A stretch of DNA of 64,000 nt from Nitrospirota bacterium (GCA_016180645.1 JACPAV010000009.1:46354-110353); one strand, 5' to 3'; numbered from the stretch's first letter, positions 7,476 through 15,895 are shown. The notes: a model not told the origin generated them from the letters alone. Program-made: numbers and translations.

Positions 7476-8093
7476 GGTCAACTCTATACACGTGACAGAA
7501 CCGACAGCTGGGATAGTCCTACGGAATAGGAGTACCTTGTGTACAGAGTCTAGAGTTGACCCTAATTGCACGAGTTTCAGAACGTACAGACCGAAGTCGA
7601 ACTTGAAATGGCGAATCTCTGGGATTCTCAGTGCCCTTGGATCGAATGCACGGACGACCTCGCCCCATCTCTTGTCCGTGTCGGCAAGGGCGATCTTGAA
7701 TATGGGCCCAGTGCGCCGCACATCGTACAGAACAAGGTCCTGGCCATTGCAAAGACCATACGTGTTGCAGCGGACCTCAGGGTGAATCGCGTAGCTGAAC
7801 GCCTGCTCGACGTGATGAGACTTTACGATGGACTCACCGGGCCGCTTGGCGTCCAGAACGAGCAAGGGCTCGTCGTCGACGAGCAAGGTGTAGTCCGGAA
7901 CGATATTAACGGGATACCGCTTAGAACCGATCATCACAAACGGGTGGACCAGGGCTTTGCTGCGCACGACCTTGAAACGCCCGGTCGGTGAGTAGCCAAG
8001 CCGCTTAAGCAATGGAGCGACCAGCTCTTCCCGGACCGCGTCTTCCTTGAAAGCAGGCTCGTCAAGAGCGCTGAAATCGAAGTCTCCGAACAT
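7383..8093 (-). CDS. HSDR_N-type (type I restriction R subunit N-terminal) protein, chimeric 3' end
   Basis: 236 codons, of which about the first 177 are native. They show the HSDR_N/COG4748 PD-(D/E)XK nuclease core: V-P-D-Y-T-L-L-V-D-D-E, then L-V-L-D-A-K-R-P-G, and later Q-A-F-S-Y-A-I-H-P-E. From about residue 178 the frame runs through the 87-bp element and then out of frame through the oxidoreductase remnant, so the C-terminus is not original. There is no helicase domain; stand-alone HSDR_N proteins of this length exist. The ATG lies 10 bp from the attC core, which makes it the second cassette of a decayed integron. Function after truncation is doubtful. Confidence 0.75.
   Translation of the reverse strand: MFGDFDFSALDEPAFKEDAVREELVAPLLKRLGYSPTGRFKVVRSKALVHPFVMIGSKRYPVNIVPDYTLLVDDEPLLVLDAKRPGESIVKSHHVEQAFSYAIHPEVRCNTYGLCNGQDLVLYDVRRTGPIFKIALADTDKRWGEVVRAFDPRALRIPEIRHFKFDFGLYVLKLVQLGSTLDSVHKVLLFRRTIPAVGSVTCIELTRAPSRPCALSTAPAKPSATSPAGKPTARSF
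7476..7562. repeat. 87-bp inverted-repeat element, copy 2
   Basis: Same length and orientation as the copy at 4819-4905. It forms the junction between the oxidoreductase remnant (7375-7475) and the restriction-subunit-like gene (to 8093), and it supplies the altered C-terminus of the latter. In this copy the interior hairpin is TCCTA-CGGAA-TAGGA. Confidence 0.78.
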
Positions 8094-8102
8094 GCGGTTA
8101 CC

Positions 8103-8194
8103 GGCTAACGATCCGGTAAGCTGCGGCGCGCTTGCGCAACCTCGATTCCGCCACCGACCTCCCGCGCGCCGTCAGCTTCAGCCGGATGTTAAGC
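8103..8194 (-). other. attC (59-base-element-like) recombination site
   Basis: On the minus strand it starts GCTTAAC (RYYYAAC, perfect) and ends GTTAGCC (GTTRRRY with one mismatch). Between them ATCCGG, AGCTG and CGGCGCGC pair with GCGCGCCG, CAGCT and CCGGAT. One unpaired base (8172), an unpaired spacer (CTGA against TA) and a 32-base loop match the extrahelical base, central spacer and variable loop that integron integrases recognise. It lies 27 bp after the GIY-YIG stop. Confidence 0.78.
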
Positions 8195-8221
8195 CCGCTG
8201 CTGACTTGGCATCCATGAACT

Positions 8222-8647
8222 TCAGCGTTCCCTTCCCCAGGACCCCTGTGAGTTCGCTACAGGCTGGGCCCGGAATCTGGCGGCAAAGACTCTGATTATC
8301 AAACTTTCGAGCGACCGTGGTGACCGGCGTCGTGAGCACGGCACAATGGCAAATCGAGCACCGAAGGCGGCCGCGTATTCGTAGCGGGGCCAATATCGGG
8401 ACAAGGGTCGCGACCCCCGGGCCTCTCGCATGTACTTGAGATGTTGGACGAGTCGCTTGCGGAGACCGGAAGCTTGGCCAATGTAGAAAACCGCTGAACG
8501 TCCCCTTGGATACTGGAACTTGGTACTACCTGCTGTCACCAGAACGTACACGCCAGCCTGGTTCGGGACAGTCTGGATCGCGCGCTTCCGGAGCGGAAGG
8601 AGGCCACTCGCTCGGTATCTTGTGGGGATGAACTTTAGGTCGCTCAT
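8222..8647 (-). CDS. GIY-YIG-type protein in an integron cassette
   Basis: 141 residues. The core is A-G-V-Y-V-L-V (GIY-like) followed by F-Y-I-G-Q-A-S-G-L-R-K-R-L-V-Q-H-L (YIG-like with the catalytic Arg region). A Glu in S-L-E-S-L-I and an Asn near V-A-N-S-Q-G complete the expected set. It differs from the large repeat nuclease and from the UPF0213-type protein elsewhere in the window. The ATG is 14 bp from the attI-like core and the stop is 27 bp before attC, so the gene fills one cassette of about 560 bp. Whether it cuts DNA, for example in defence, is unknown. Confidence 0.75.
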   Translation of the reverse strand: MSDLKFIPTRYRASGLLPLRKRAIQTVPNQAGVYVLVTAGSTKFQYPRGRSAVFYIGQASGLRKRLVQHLKYMREARGSRPLSRYWPRYEYAAAFGARFAIVPCSRRRSPRSLESLIIRVFAARFRAQPVANSQGSWGRER

Positions 8648-8660
8648 GTTTTCAGAATGG

Positions 8661-8667
8661 GCCTAAC
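8661..8667 (-). other. attI-like core site GTTAGGC
   Basis: GTTAGGC on the minus strand fits the GTTRRRY core exactly. It lies 14 bp before the first cassette gene and 115 bp from the integrase start codon, which is where attI sits in integrons. The remaining attI features cannot be checked by eye. Confidence 0.55.
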
Positions 8668-8781
8668 CATTGATTAACTTGCTATTGTGCCCTGATAATG
8701 TGATTTCTTCCAAGCAGTTTTGCCATATGCCCATTATGAATCAGGCCCGCGTTCCCAGAGCACCCGCACGAAGGTGACTAT

Positions 8782-8868
8782 ATGCCCGACTCAACCAGAA
8801 CTCAAAAGCCCAAACTCCTCGATGAAGCACGACGGGTGCTCCGTCTGCACCACTATTCCATTCACACC
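8782..8868 (+). pseudogene. intI: N-terminal fragment of an integron-type tyrosine integrase
   Basis: ATG with an AAGGTGA ribosome site. The fragment reads M-P-D-S-T-R-T-Q then K-P-K-L-L-D-E-A-R-R-V-L-R-L-H-H-Y-S-I-H-T. This is the N-terminus of IntI-type integrases (V-x-x-L-D-x-x-R-x-x-I-R-x-x-H-Y-S-x-x-T). After Thr29 the frame enters a G/C-rich inverted repeat and stops nearby. The Arg, His and Tyr catalytic residues are all missing, so this is a dead gene. Confidence 0.72.
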
Positions 8869-8942
8869 GTCGCCCCCGCTTCGCTCCGGGGACGATGAGT
8901 AGAAGAATCACGGGATCTTTGCATCGAGCGATCCTACGTGGA

Positions 8943-8997
8943 GTAGACGCACCCATTACGGGTGCGCCTTCGGACGCAGGCTAAAGCCTGCGGCTAC
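8943..8997. repeat. double-hairpin GTAG...CTAC repeat, copy A
   Basis: GTAG, hairpin CGCACCC/GGGTGCG, 8-base linker, hairpin CGCAGGCT/AGCCTGCG, CTAC. The gene-free stretch 8869-9031 otherwise shows little. Flanking bases 8994-9020 are the exact complement of 23612-23638, so copies A and C share their outer flank in inverted orientation. The 13-mer ending AGAGCCTA at 9014-9026 recurs at 23724-23736. Confidence 0.75.
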
Positions 8998-9031
8998 CGG
9001 TCCAACGCGTTTTCAAACAGAGCCTAGTCGA

Positions 9032-10003
9032 TCAGGGCTGGAGGATGATCTTGCCGTGGGTCCTGCGGTCGGCGAGTTCGGCGAGGGCTTGGCGGGCGTC
9101 GGAGAGCGGATAGGTCTTGTAGATCACGGGGCGGATCTGGCCCGCGGCATACATTCGATAGAGTTCGTCCTGCGTTCGATCGACGAGGGCGTTGTCATGA
9201 CGGCGATACTCACCCCAATGGATGCCCATAACGGCAATGTTTTTGAGGAGGATGCGATTGGCGGCGACTTGGGGAATTCGGCCCGACGTAAAGCCGACGA
9301 TCACCGCGCGTCCTTCCCAGGCGATGCACTTGAGACTGAGATCGAGGAAATCGCCGCCGACGGCGTCGCAGATGACATCCGCGCCATGATCGCCGGTGAT
9401 GTCCTTCACCTTTTGCACCCAGTCGCCATCCCGATAGGAAATGGCATGATGCGCGCCGTTCTCCAGGCAGACTGAAAATTTCTCCTCGCTGCCTACTGCC
9501 GCGATGACCTTGGCGCCCAACGCTCTCCCGATTTGGACAGCCGCGAGGCCCACTCCGCCCGCCGCGGCTGAAACGAGGAGCCATTCTCCCTTCATCAATT
9601 GCGCGCGATGGACCAGGCCGAAGTACGAGGTCTGGTAGACCGCCTGAAACGCCGCCGCATGCTCGAAGGACATCTCGTCCGGAAGTTTGTAGGTCGTCAG
9701 GTCCGGCGCGAGGGCCTGTTCCGCGTAGCCGCCGGTAAGGAGCAGCGACATGATTCGGTCACCGGGTTTGAACCTCGATCCCGGTCCGGCCTCCTCCACC
9801 ACGCCGGAGATCTCGTTTCCGGGCGTAAACGGCAGCGGCGGTTTCATCTGGTACTTTCCCTGGATCATCAGGATGTCGTAGAAATTGAGCGCCGAGGCTT
9901 CCACGCGCACGCGCGTCCACCCATAATCCGGCTTCGGCTCGGGAAGATCCACGAGCTTCATGTCCTCCGGCTCGCACCACTCGCTCACCTGCCATGCACG
10001 CAT
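9032..10003 (-). CDS. zinc-independent MDR family NADPH:quinone oxidoreductase
   Basis: 323 residues from the ATG at 10003, where similarity starts ([14 protein letters not shown]); upstream in-frame starts exist but add unconserved residues. Hallmarks are [10 protein letters not shown], the nucleotide-binding [14 protein letters not shown] (about 145-158) and the T-H-G-K-I-I-L end. The structural and catalytic zinc Cys sets are absent, as in quinone oxidoreductases of the MDR superfamily. A decayed copy of the same gene end lies at 7375-7475. Confidence 0.88.
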   Translation of the reverse strand: MRAWQVSEWCEPEDMKLVDLPEPKPDYGWTRVRVEASALNFYDILMIQGKYQMKPPLPFTPGNEISGVVEEAGPGSRFKPGDRIMSLLLTGGYAEQALAPDLTTYKLPDEMSFEHAAAFQAVYQTSYFGLVHRAQLMKGEWLLVSAAAGGVGLAAVQIGRALGAKVIAAVGSEEKFSVCLENGAHHAISYRDGDWVQKVKDITGDHGADVICDAVGGDFLDLSLKCIAWEGRAVIVGFTSGRIPQVAANRILLKNIAVMGIHWGEYRRHDNALVDRTQDELYRMYAAGQIRPVIYKTYPLSDARQALAELADRRTHGKIILQP

Positions 10004-10097
10004 TCCTTTCCCATACCCGATGTCGGATCGCATTTCCAGACCAAACAGGTCATCGATTCGAGTTGCGGTGGCCGACAATCCTCATTATCATCCGGCG

Positions 10098-10712
10098 ATG
10101 AAAAAGAGATTTTTCCTTCGCGGATTGATTCTGTTCTTCGCGCTCGCCGTAACTTCGGCGCAGGCGCAGGAAGGAAAGAAGGCCGAAAAGGTGGCGAAAG
10201 CCAAAGGAGGGCATCCCGTGGTCGTACTTGAAACATCACTTGGAAACATCGAAGTTGAACTGGATGAAGTGAAGGCCCCGATCTCCACCAAGAATTTTCT
10301 CAGCTACGTGAATTCCGGGCACTACAACGGAACAATCTTCCATCGGGTCATCAAGGACTTCATGATCCAGGGTGGTGGATTCACCAAGGAGATGTCTCAA
10401 AAGCCCACCGAGGCGTCGATCAAGAACGAGGCCGGGAATGGGCTCAAGAATCTTCGGGGGACTCTCGCCATGGCTCGGACCGGCGTGGTGGATTCGGCCA
10501 CGGCGCAATTCTTTATCAATGTGGTGGACAACGGCTTCCTCGATCACGCGGACGAGTCGCCGCGCGGCTTTGGCTATGCGGTGTTTGGGAAAGTGACGTC
10601 CGGCATGGATGCGGTGGACAAGATCCGAGCGGTGAAGACCGGCTCGAAAAACGGAATGGGGGACGTGCCGGTCGAGACCGTCGAGATCAAGAAGGCGTAC
10701 GTAAAGAAGTAG
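10098..10712 (+). CDS. periplasmic cyclophilin-type peptidyl-prolyl isomerase
   Basis: 204 residues. The ATG at 10098 gives a signal peptide cleaved after A-Q-A (about residue 23). The cyclophilin core has [27 protein letters not shown] (catalytic Arg), A-M-A-R and S-A-T-A-Q-F-F-I-N, and G-Y-A-V-F-G-K-V. It isomerises X-Pro bonds in exported proteins. It is followed by a double-hairpin repeat rather than a clear terminator. Confidence 0.92.
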   Translation: MKKRFFLRGLILFFALAVTSAQAQEGKKAEKVAKAKGGHPVVVLETSLGNIEVELDEVKAPISTKNFLSYVNSGHYNGTIFHRVIKDFMIQGGGFTKEMSQKPTEASIKNEAGNGLKNLRGTLAMARTGVVDSATAQFFINVVDNGFLDHADESPRGFGYAVFGKVTSGMDAVDKIRAVKTGSKNGMGDVPVETVEIKKAYVKK

Positions 10713-10734
10713 AGCAAAGCCCTGCGGGATCCGG

Positions 10735-10788
10735 GTAGCCGCGGGCTTAATGCCCGCGAAAGAAACGCAGCTTGAAAGCTGCGGCTAC
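10735..10788. repeat. double-hairpin GTAG...CTAC repeat, copy B
   Basis: GTAG, hairpin CGCGGGC/GCCCGCG, A-rich 7-base linker, hairpin CGCAGCTT/AAGCTGCG, CTAC. A further half unit (hairpin plus CTAC) follows at about 10808-10827. It fills the space between the cyclophilin gene and the PCD stop. Confidence 0.72.
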
Positions 10789-10821
10789 CGGGTTCAGGCC
10801 ATCGCCGCCTAAAGGCTGCGC

Positions 10822-11124
10822 CTACCGTATTCTGAGGACTTCCCGGTAGATCGCGTCGGCGGCTTTCGCCCACTCCAGATCTTTTTGCGTCACGCCGTTC
10901 TCGCTGTGCGTCGTAATGGAAATCACGACGGTCGTGTACCGAATGGTGACATCCGGGTGATGGTCGACGCTTTCCGAGTGGTCGGCGATTCGATTCACAA
11001 ACTCAATGGATTTCCGGAAGGTTGAAAGTTTGTAGCTCTTCGTGATCTCGTTCGACCTGTATTTCCAGTCTTTGACCTCCTCAAGCCCCGTTCGAACGTC
11101 CGCGGGTGTGAGTGCGGGGGTCAT
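10822..11124 (-). CDS. pterin-4a-carbinolamine dehydratase
   Basis: 100 residues, the usual length of PCD/DCoH. Diagnostic features are the E-F-V-N-R-I-A-D-H-S-E-S-V-D-H-H-P-D-V-T-I-R-Y segment with the active-site His pair, followed by T-V-V-I-S-I-T-T-H-S-E-N-G-V-T. It dehydrates 4a-hydroxytetrahydropterin during pterin recycling. No aromatic amino acid hydroxylase is in the window. It overlaps the end of the M16 protease gene (ATGA). Confidence 0.93.
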   Translation of the reverse strand: MTPALTPADVRTGLEEVKDWKYRSNEITKSYKLSTFRKSIEFVNRIADHSESVDHHPDVTIRYTTVVISITTHSENGVTQKDLEWAKAADAIYREVLRIR

Positions 11125-13811
11125 GCCCCTCCGCCGAGCGAAATAAGGACGTGGTGCGTCGGCTGGATGTATTTCCGGATAATGCGCTCGACCTCTTTCA
11201 TCGTCACCTTGTTGATCTCAGTCTCATAATTCCGGAAGCGGTCGTAGCCCAGTCCCAAGGCCTCATCGATGGCTGTGGTGAAGCTTTTGTCCATGTTCTT
11301 CTGAAGATGGATCTGATACGAGCCGACGAGATACCGCCTGGCTGCGTTGAGTTCTTCGGCCGTGATCCCCTTGTCCAAGAGCACCTGCATTTCACGCAGC
11401 ATGCCCTGTTTGGCCTGCGCGCTTTTCGCGGGATCGCACGCGAGATAGAGCGCCACATACCCCGTGTCAATCCCGTAGAAAACCTGAAAATACACCGTGT
11501 AGGCCAATGCTTCTTTGTCCCGCAGGTTGATGAACAGCCGGCCGCTTTGGTTCGACAAGCCGGCATCCAGGACGTCCAATACGGCCCGGTCGGGCGAATT
11601 CACGGCCGGCCCCGGATACCCCACAATCAAGTGAGTCTGATTGCTCTCCAAGGAGTAGGTCTTGTCGGTCACCGCAGCCGGCGTGGGGGGAGCGGCGGCA
11701 GGCAACGTAACTTCCTTGGGGGCCGCACCCTGCGCAGCCGTCCCTGGCGCTCCGGGTACGGCCAGCCGTCCTGGCGCCGAGGTTTTCCATGCCTCCAGCC
11801 GGGGTTTGACCGTCTTGAGAAAATGATCGGAATCAAAATCACCCACCACCGACAGAACCAGGTTTGGGGGCGTCGCCCAGCGGTCATAGTAGGACAGGAG
11901 ATCCGATCGCGTAAGCTTCTTCACGGACTCCGGCCGGCCCATCGAGTCCAGGCGGTAGGGATGATCCGGAAAAAGATTTTCCCGAAATCTTTGAAAGGTC
12001 AGGCGGGCAAGATCCCGCTGGTTCGATTGGAGCATGGAGATCTGGCGATCCACGGCCTTCTTCACTTCTTCATCTGGGAAATCGGCCTCAAACAGCGTTT
12101 CCCAGTAAAGGTCCGCGGTTTCCCTGAACCCCGTCGAGAGGGCCTGCGCCTTCAGGCCGAAACTGTTCATTCCCGAGAATCCTTCGATGGAGGAGCCGAT
12201 CTCCTCCAGCCGTTGAGCCATCGCATCCCCGTCCCTTTTTCCGGTTCCGCGCGTCCATGTTTCCGACAGGAGAGAACTCACGCCGTTCGTCGACGACGAT
12301 TCCGCCCGCACTCCGCCGCGGAAGATACCCGTCATCGCCACGGTCGGCGCGGAGGTGGTTTCCCAGAGGATGAGACGGATCCCGTTCTTGAGGGTCAGCT
12401 TGCGCAGGGCCGTGGCCTCCAGCCCGGAGAGCTGGACGACGTGCCGGAGCATTTCTTCCACCGCTTCGCGGCTCTTTCCCGCCGATTCGGGATAGACGAC
12501 AGCCACCGTGGCCCGGGGTATTTGAAGATACTTTCGCGCCGCTTCCTTCACGCGCTGTTCCGAGATCCCTTTCAAGGAATCGAGGTACCGGTCCTCGTAG
12601 CGAGGATCGTTGTACAGGGCGGCGGCGGTCGCCATGGCCCGCGCCTTCCCCTGCATGGTTTCCCTCCTTTCGATGATCGATCTTTCGAGCGTGAACTTTC
12701 CACGCGCCACGTCCTTGGGGTCGACGGATTTCTTCACCTGGTTGACGATGTCCAGGATCACCTTCGTCGCATCCCCCAGTTTGTCCGGATCCGCTTCCGC
12801 GCCGATGACGAACAGGCCGGGGTCCGCCGGTGTATCGGCGTAGGCGTAGATGCCGGGGACCAGCGCGTCGCGGTATTTGAGCCGCCGGGTCAGAAGCGCG
12901 CTCTCCCCCCCCCCGAGAACGGAGGCCAGGACATCCAACGCCTGTGCGTCCTCGTGGACCGCGTTGACGATGGGAAACGCGATGGCCACTTGGCACGTCT
13001 CGGTCTTGTCCAGAACCACCGAGACCTTCCCGGGCCGATCCGAGGCATCCAATTCCACGAGCGCCTGGGCGGGCGCACGTTTCTTCACGCCTTTGACGAA
13101 GGTTTCTATTCGGCCCCGGATGTCCGGGATGCGGACATCGCCCACGACGACGGCGATCATGTTGCTCGCGGAGTACCAGCGCTGGTGATAGTCGGCAACG
13201 TTGCCGCGCGTGATCGCCCGAAGCGTTAATTCCGTGCCCAGGACGGGCCTCGCGTAGGGATGCTTTTCGTAGGCGGACCGGGAAAGCACGTCGTACAACC
13301 GTCTCTCGGGAGAATCGAGCGAACGGCGAAGCTCTTCCAGAACCACCTCCCGCTCTTTCTCCAGCTCGGTGGGATCAAACTTGGGATGAAAGACTCCATC
13401 GAGAAGGACGTCCAGTCCCGTCGCCACCTCCGCGCTCGGCACGATGGCCCAATAGACGGTTTCATCGTTGCTGGTGTAGGCGTTCAGCTCCCCGCCCCGT
13501 TCCTCAATTTCGCGGGCCACCTGCCCCACCGGCCTGCGGTCCGTCCCTTTGAAAATCATATGCTCAATGAGATGGCTGATCCCTCCCCATTCCGGGGGCT
13601 CGTTCCGCGATCCCGCCTTGACGTAGATGTTGATCGCGGCGACGGCAGCGGAATGGTCCTCCTTGATCAACACGGACAGGCCGTTGGACATTTTGCCGAA
13701 GTAGAGCCCCTCTTCGGCCACCTCGCCGCGATGAAGCACGCGAACACTGCACGTCGAAATGATTGCTCCCGAGGCCAAGACCAAAAGGGCGCGCACCATC
13801 TCTCTTTTCAT
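11121..13811 (-). CDS. M16-family zinc peptidase, two-repeat
   Basis: 896 residues from the ATG at 13811 (an ATG at 13817 is equally possible). The N-terminal signal-like segment ends near I-I-S-T-C-S, an imperfect lipobox. The inverted zinc motif H-L-I-E-H is at about 80-84, with the distal Glu in N-D-E-T-V-Y (about 117). A second M16 unit from about residue 440 lacks the zinc motif and carries a Pro/Ala-rich insert, as in pitrilysin-type clamshell proteases. It probably degrades small peptides at the envelope. Last codon overlaps the PCD start. Confidence 0.9.
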   Translation of the reverse strand: MKREMVRALLVLASGAIISTCSVRVLHRGEVAEEGLYFGKMSNGLSVLIKEDHSAAVAAINIYVKAGSRNEPPEWGGISHLIEHMIFKGTDRRPVGQVAREIEERGGELNAYTSNDETVYWAIVPSAEVATGLDVLLDGVFHPKFDPTELEKEREVVLEELRRSLDSPERRLYDVLSRSAYEKHPYARPVLGTELTLRAITRGNVADYHQRWYSASNMIAVVVGDVRIPDIRGRIETFVKGVKKRAPAQALVELDASDRPGKVSVVLDKTETCQVAIAFPIVNAVHEDAQALDVLASVLGGGESALLTRRLKYRDALVPGIYAYADTPADPGLFVIGAEADPDKLGDATKVILDIVNQVKKSVDPKDVARGKFTLERSIIERRETMQGKARAMATAAALYNDPRYEDRYLDSLKGISEQRVKEAARKYLQIPRATVAVVYPESAGKSREAVEEMLRHVVQLSGLEATALRKLTLKNGIRLILWETTSAPTVAMTGIFRGGVRAESSSTNGVSSLLSETWTRGTGKRDGDAMAQRLEEIGSSIEGFSGMNSFGLKAQALSTGFRETADLYWETLFEADFPDEEVKKAVDRQISMLQSNQRDLARLTFQRFRENLFPDHPYRLDSMGRPESVKKLTRSDLLSYYDRWATPPNLVLSVVGDFDSDHFLKTVKPRLEAWKTSAPGRLAVPGAPGTAAQGAAPKEVTLPAAAPPTPAAVTDKTYSLESNQTHLIVGYPGPAVNSPDRAVLDVLDAGLSNQSGRLFINLRDKEALAYTVYFQVFYGIDTGYVALYLACDPAKSAQAKQGMLREMQVLLDKGITAEELNAARRYLVGSYQIHLQKNMDKSFTTAIDEALGLGYDRFRNYETEINKVTMKEVERIIRKYIQPTHHVLISLGGGA

Positions 13812-13901
13812 GGCCATGATGAAGAATTTATCTTCTCCTGACGGTTTTTTCCACTCTGCGAAGCGAATCGAGTTGACGCAAAGCGTTATTCTCGATATCA
13901 T

Positions 13902-15059
13902 ATGCATCCATTCATGGCCCGTATGATCCCACCCGTACCCGGCAAACGGAGAACCACTCGCCCCAGGGCATCTGAAGAGGAAGCCAAGGCCCAGATTTAC
14001 GAGCCTGGGGCCGCTCCCTCGGGGCTGGAGGAAGAAACGGCGGAAGCGGGCCCCGGTCCAGATCGGGCAGCCCATCCAGCCGATCCGGATGAAGCACACG
14101 CACGATCCAAACCGGAGAGGGAGTGGCCCTCCATCGTGGGCCGATCATTCCTCACCAATTTGAAAATGGGCGTCAGCGCGGTGACCGAGGCTTCCAACAT
14201 CGCCAAGAACGTTCTGGATCACTCGATATCACTCACCGAGCGCCTCGCCTTCGGCAAGAGGTACATTGATGAGCGGCTGAAAGCGTATCGCGGGCAACGG
14301 CGCGTGGCTTTCCTGCTTCCCGGCTATCTCCAGGGCACGGCCGCGTTTCAGAGAATGGAACGCATCATGGAGTCGGAGCTGTTTGGGGTTTTCCCGGTGG
14401 TGCTCAGTTATCAGCCCTATTCACAGGATATGCGAAAGTCCGCCGAGAAGGCGAGAAAGACCATCGATCGGGTTCTCAAGCACGTGGAGGCGCGGCGCGT
14501 TTACCTGATCGGGCACAGCCAGGGCGGTCTCATCGCCCGCTATATCATTCAAGTGTTGGACGGCCACACCTTCGTAAGCCATTGCATCACGCTCGCCACG
14601 CCTCATCTCGGCACGTATGCGGCGCTTCCGGGCGGGGTGGGACACGGCATCGCTACGATGCTCCTTGAACGCATGGGCCTCATCCCGCGAATCGAAGGCG
14701 AGAGCGGGCTCCAGATGGTGCCGGGAAGTCGTTTGCTGAGTGAAATGAATCACCGGCCGTTGCCTCCTTCGGTGGTGTTTACCTCCATTTACAATTACGT
14801 CGATCCGCTCGTGTGGCCACCCAGTTACGCCCGGCTTCCCTACGAGGACGCCCACAACATTCTCCTCAAGAAAATCGGCCACTTCCATGCTCTCTACGAT
14901 GTACAGGAGTTGGAAATTATTCTTCGCACGCTTCTCCTCCGCATCAAGCGCGGCCTGATTTATCGCACCCGCGTTCTCGCCGGCCAGGAGATGCTTGAAG
15001 AGCGTCACATGAAGATGGTCGGCCACCAGGTCGACGAGTTCGTCGCCGCCTCGGACTGA
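13902..15059 (+). CDS. lipase/PGAP1-like alpha/beta hydrolase with acidic N-terminal extension
   Basis: 385 residues. The first 80 or so are Pro/Glu/Ala-rich and probably disordered. The hydrolase domain has V-A-F-L-L-P-G-Y, the nucleophile elbow Y-L-I-G-H-S-Q-G-G-L-I-A-R-Y (Ser about 206), L-A-T-P-H-L-G-T and a C-terminal G-H-F-H-A-L. It is a distant relative of the lipase at 2956-3789. Divergent from the M16 protease gene with a 90-bp spacer. ATG at 13914 is an alternative start. Substrate unknown. Confidence 0.8.
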   Translation: MHPFMARMIPPVPGKRRTTRPRASEEEAKAQIYEPGAAPSGLEEETAEAGPGPDRAAHPADPDEAHARSKPEREWPSIVGRSFLTNLKMGVSAVTEASNIAKNVLDHSISLTERLAFGKRYIDERLKAYRGQRRVAFLLPGYLQGTAAFQRMERIMESELFGVFPVVLSYQPYSQDMRKSAEKARKTIDRVLKHVEARRVYLIGHSQGGLIARYIIQVLDGHTFVSHCITLATPHLGTYAALPGGVGHGIATMLLERMGLIPRIEGESGLQMVPGSRLLSEMNHRPLPPSVVFTSIYNYVDPLVWPPSYARLPYEDAHNILLKKIGHFHALYDVQELEIILRTLLLRIKRGLIYRTRVLAGQEMLEERHMKMVGHQVDEFVAASD

Positions 15060-15137
15060 CGCGGAAAGCGATCAGCCGTCAGCTCTCAGGGGTCAGCTTC
15101 GGAGACGCGGGAGCGCAAGCCACGAGGGAATCACCGC

Positions 15138-15890
15138 TTATCGACCCAGAGGAGTGACGCCGGCAAGGTCGAGGGCTTTCTTGAGATCCGCGCGGGCCTC
15201 CCACTCGCTCCGGGGATTGCGCAGGAGGTAGGCCGGGTGAAACGTCGGGATGAGTTTCGTGCCTTCCCACTCGAAAACCTGTCCGCGCAGCTTGGTGATC
15301 GATCCCGTGGACTTGAGAAGCGTCTGCATGGCCGCGCTTCCGAGTGCACAAACCACGGCGGGCCTGATGGAATGGATCTGGCGCAGTAGAAAGGGAGAGC
15401 AAGCGGTCACTTCATCCGGTTCCGGCGCACGGTTGTTCGGCGGCCGGCACTTCACAACATTGCAGATATAGACGTCTTCCCGCCGCACGCCCAAGGCCTT
15501 CAGCATGCGGGTGAGCAACTGACCGGCGCGCCCCACGAACGGAAACCCCTGCTCGTCTTCGTCCGCTCCGGGACCCTCCCCGACGAAAACGATCTTCGAA
15601 CGGGGATTCCCCACGCCGAATACGATCTTCTTTCGCCCTTTGTGAAGTTTGCAGCGGGTGCATTCGCCGAGATCGGAGCGAACCTCATCGAGCGTTTCGC
15701 GGGCGCCTTCTTCCTGCATCTCCGGCGTGGAAGAATGCGGAAGAGTCACTGATTCCGGAACCGAAGACGTGGCTGCGGATGCCGAATCCGGTCTCGGAAA
15801 CAAAACGCCGGATCGGTGGAGATAGCCGAAATAGTTTTTCAAGGCTTCGACCGTCTCGCGGACCGACCCACCTTCGCCGTTGCGGCTCAC
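15138..15890 (-). CDS. udg: family 4 uracil-DNA glycosylase
   Basis: 250 residues. Four cluster-binding Cys are visible: C-T-R-C (77, 80), K-C-R-P-P (148) and A-C-S-P (164), the family 4 [4Fe-4S] pattern. Motif A is G-E-G-P-G-A-D-E-D (about 105) and motif B is H-P-A-Y-L-L-R-N (about 218). It removes uracil from DNA to start base excision repair. An N-terminal extension of about 70 residues is poorly conserved. The GTG start is 5 bp after the yicC stop, which indicates an operon with yicC, the UPF0213-type gene and priA. Confidence 0.93.
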   Translation of the reverse strand: MSRNGEGGSVRETVEALKNYFGYLHRSGVLFPRPDSASAATSSVPESVTLPHSSTPEMQEEGARETLDEVRSDLGECTRCKLHKGRKKIVFGVGNPRSKIVFVGEGPGADEDEQGFPFVGRAGQLLTRMLKALGVRREDVYICNVVKCRPPNNRAPEPDEVTACSPFLLRQIHSIRPAVVCALGSAAMQTLLKSTGSITKLRGQVFEWEGTKLIPTFHPAYLLRNPRSEWEARADLKKALDLAGVTPLGR

Positions 15891-15895
15891 CGGTG

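Larger units (their letters stand above)
7563..8868. mobile_element. decayed integron: intI N-terminus, attI-like core, two gene cassettes, one attC
   Basis: Reading leftwards from the integrase start (8782) there is a GTTAGGC core (8667-8661), a GIY-YIG gene (8647-8222), an attC-type site (8194-8103) and an HSDR_N gene (from 8093). Both genes point away from the integrase, start within 15 bp of a core site and lack evident promoters, as cassette genes do. The integrase is broken after about 29 codons and the second cassette lost its own attC to the 87-bp element, so the system is probably inactive. Confidence 0.72.

Noticed and set aside
4819-7562. The 87-bp elements as integron attC sites
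   Set aside because: Their ends (GGTCAAC and GTTGACC) break the RYYYAAC/GTTRRRY pattern, the copies do not follow cassette orientation, and the arms lack the extrahelical-base layout seen at 8103-8194.
7383-8647. Complete type I restriction-modification system
   Set aside because: Only an HSDR_N-type domain is present; no helicase part, HsdM or HsdS is nearby.
8869-9031. A small protein-coding gene after the integrase fragment
   Set aside because: Only inverted repeats and short frames are present, with no ribosome site or similarity.
9960-10097. Upstream start for the cyclophilin gene
   Set aside because: ATG 10098 gives a clean signal peptide; the longer form would bury it and overlap the opposite oxidoreductase start.
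11112-13229. Long plus-strand reading frame opposite the M16 protease
   Set aside because: It is the antisense shadow of a conserved protease; composition is Arg/His/Gly-rich with no domain pattern.
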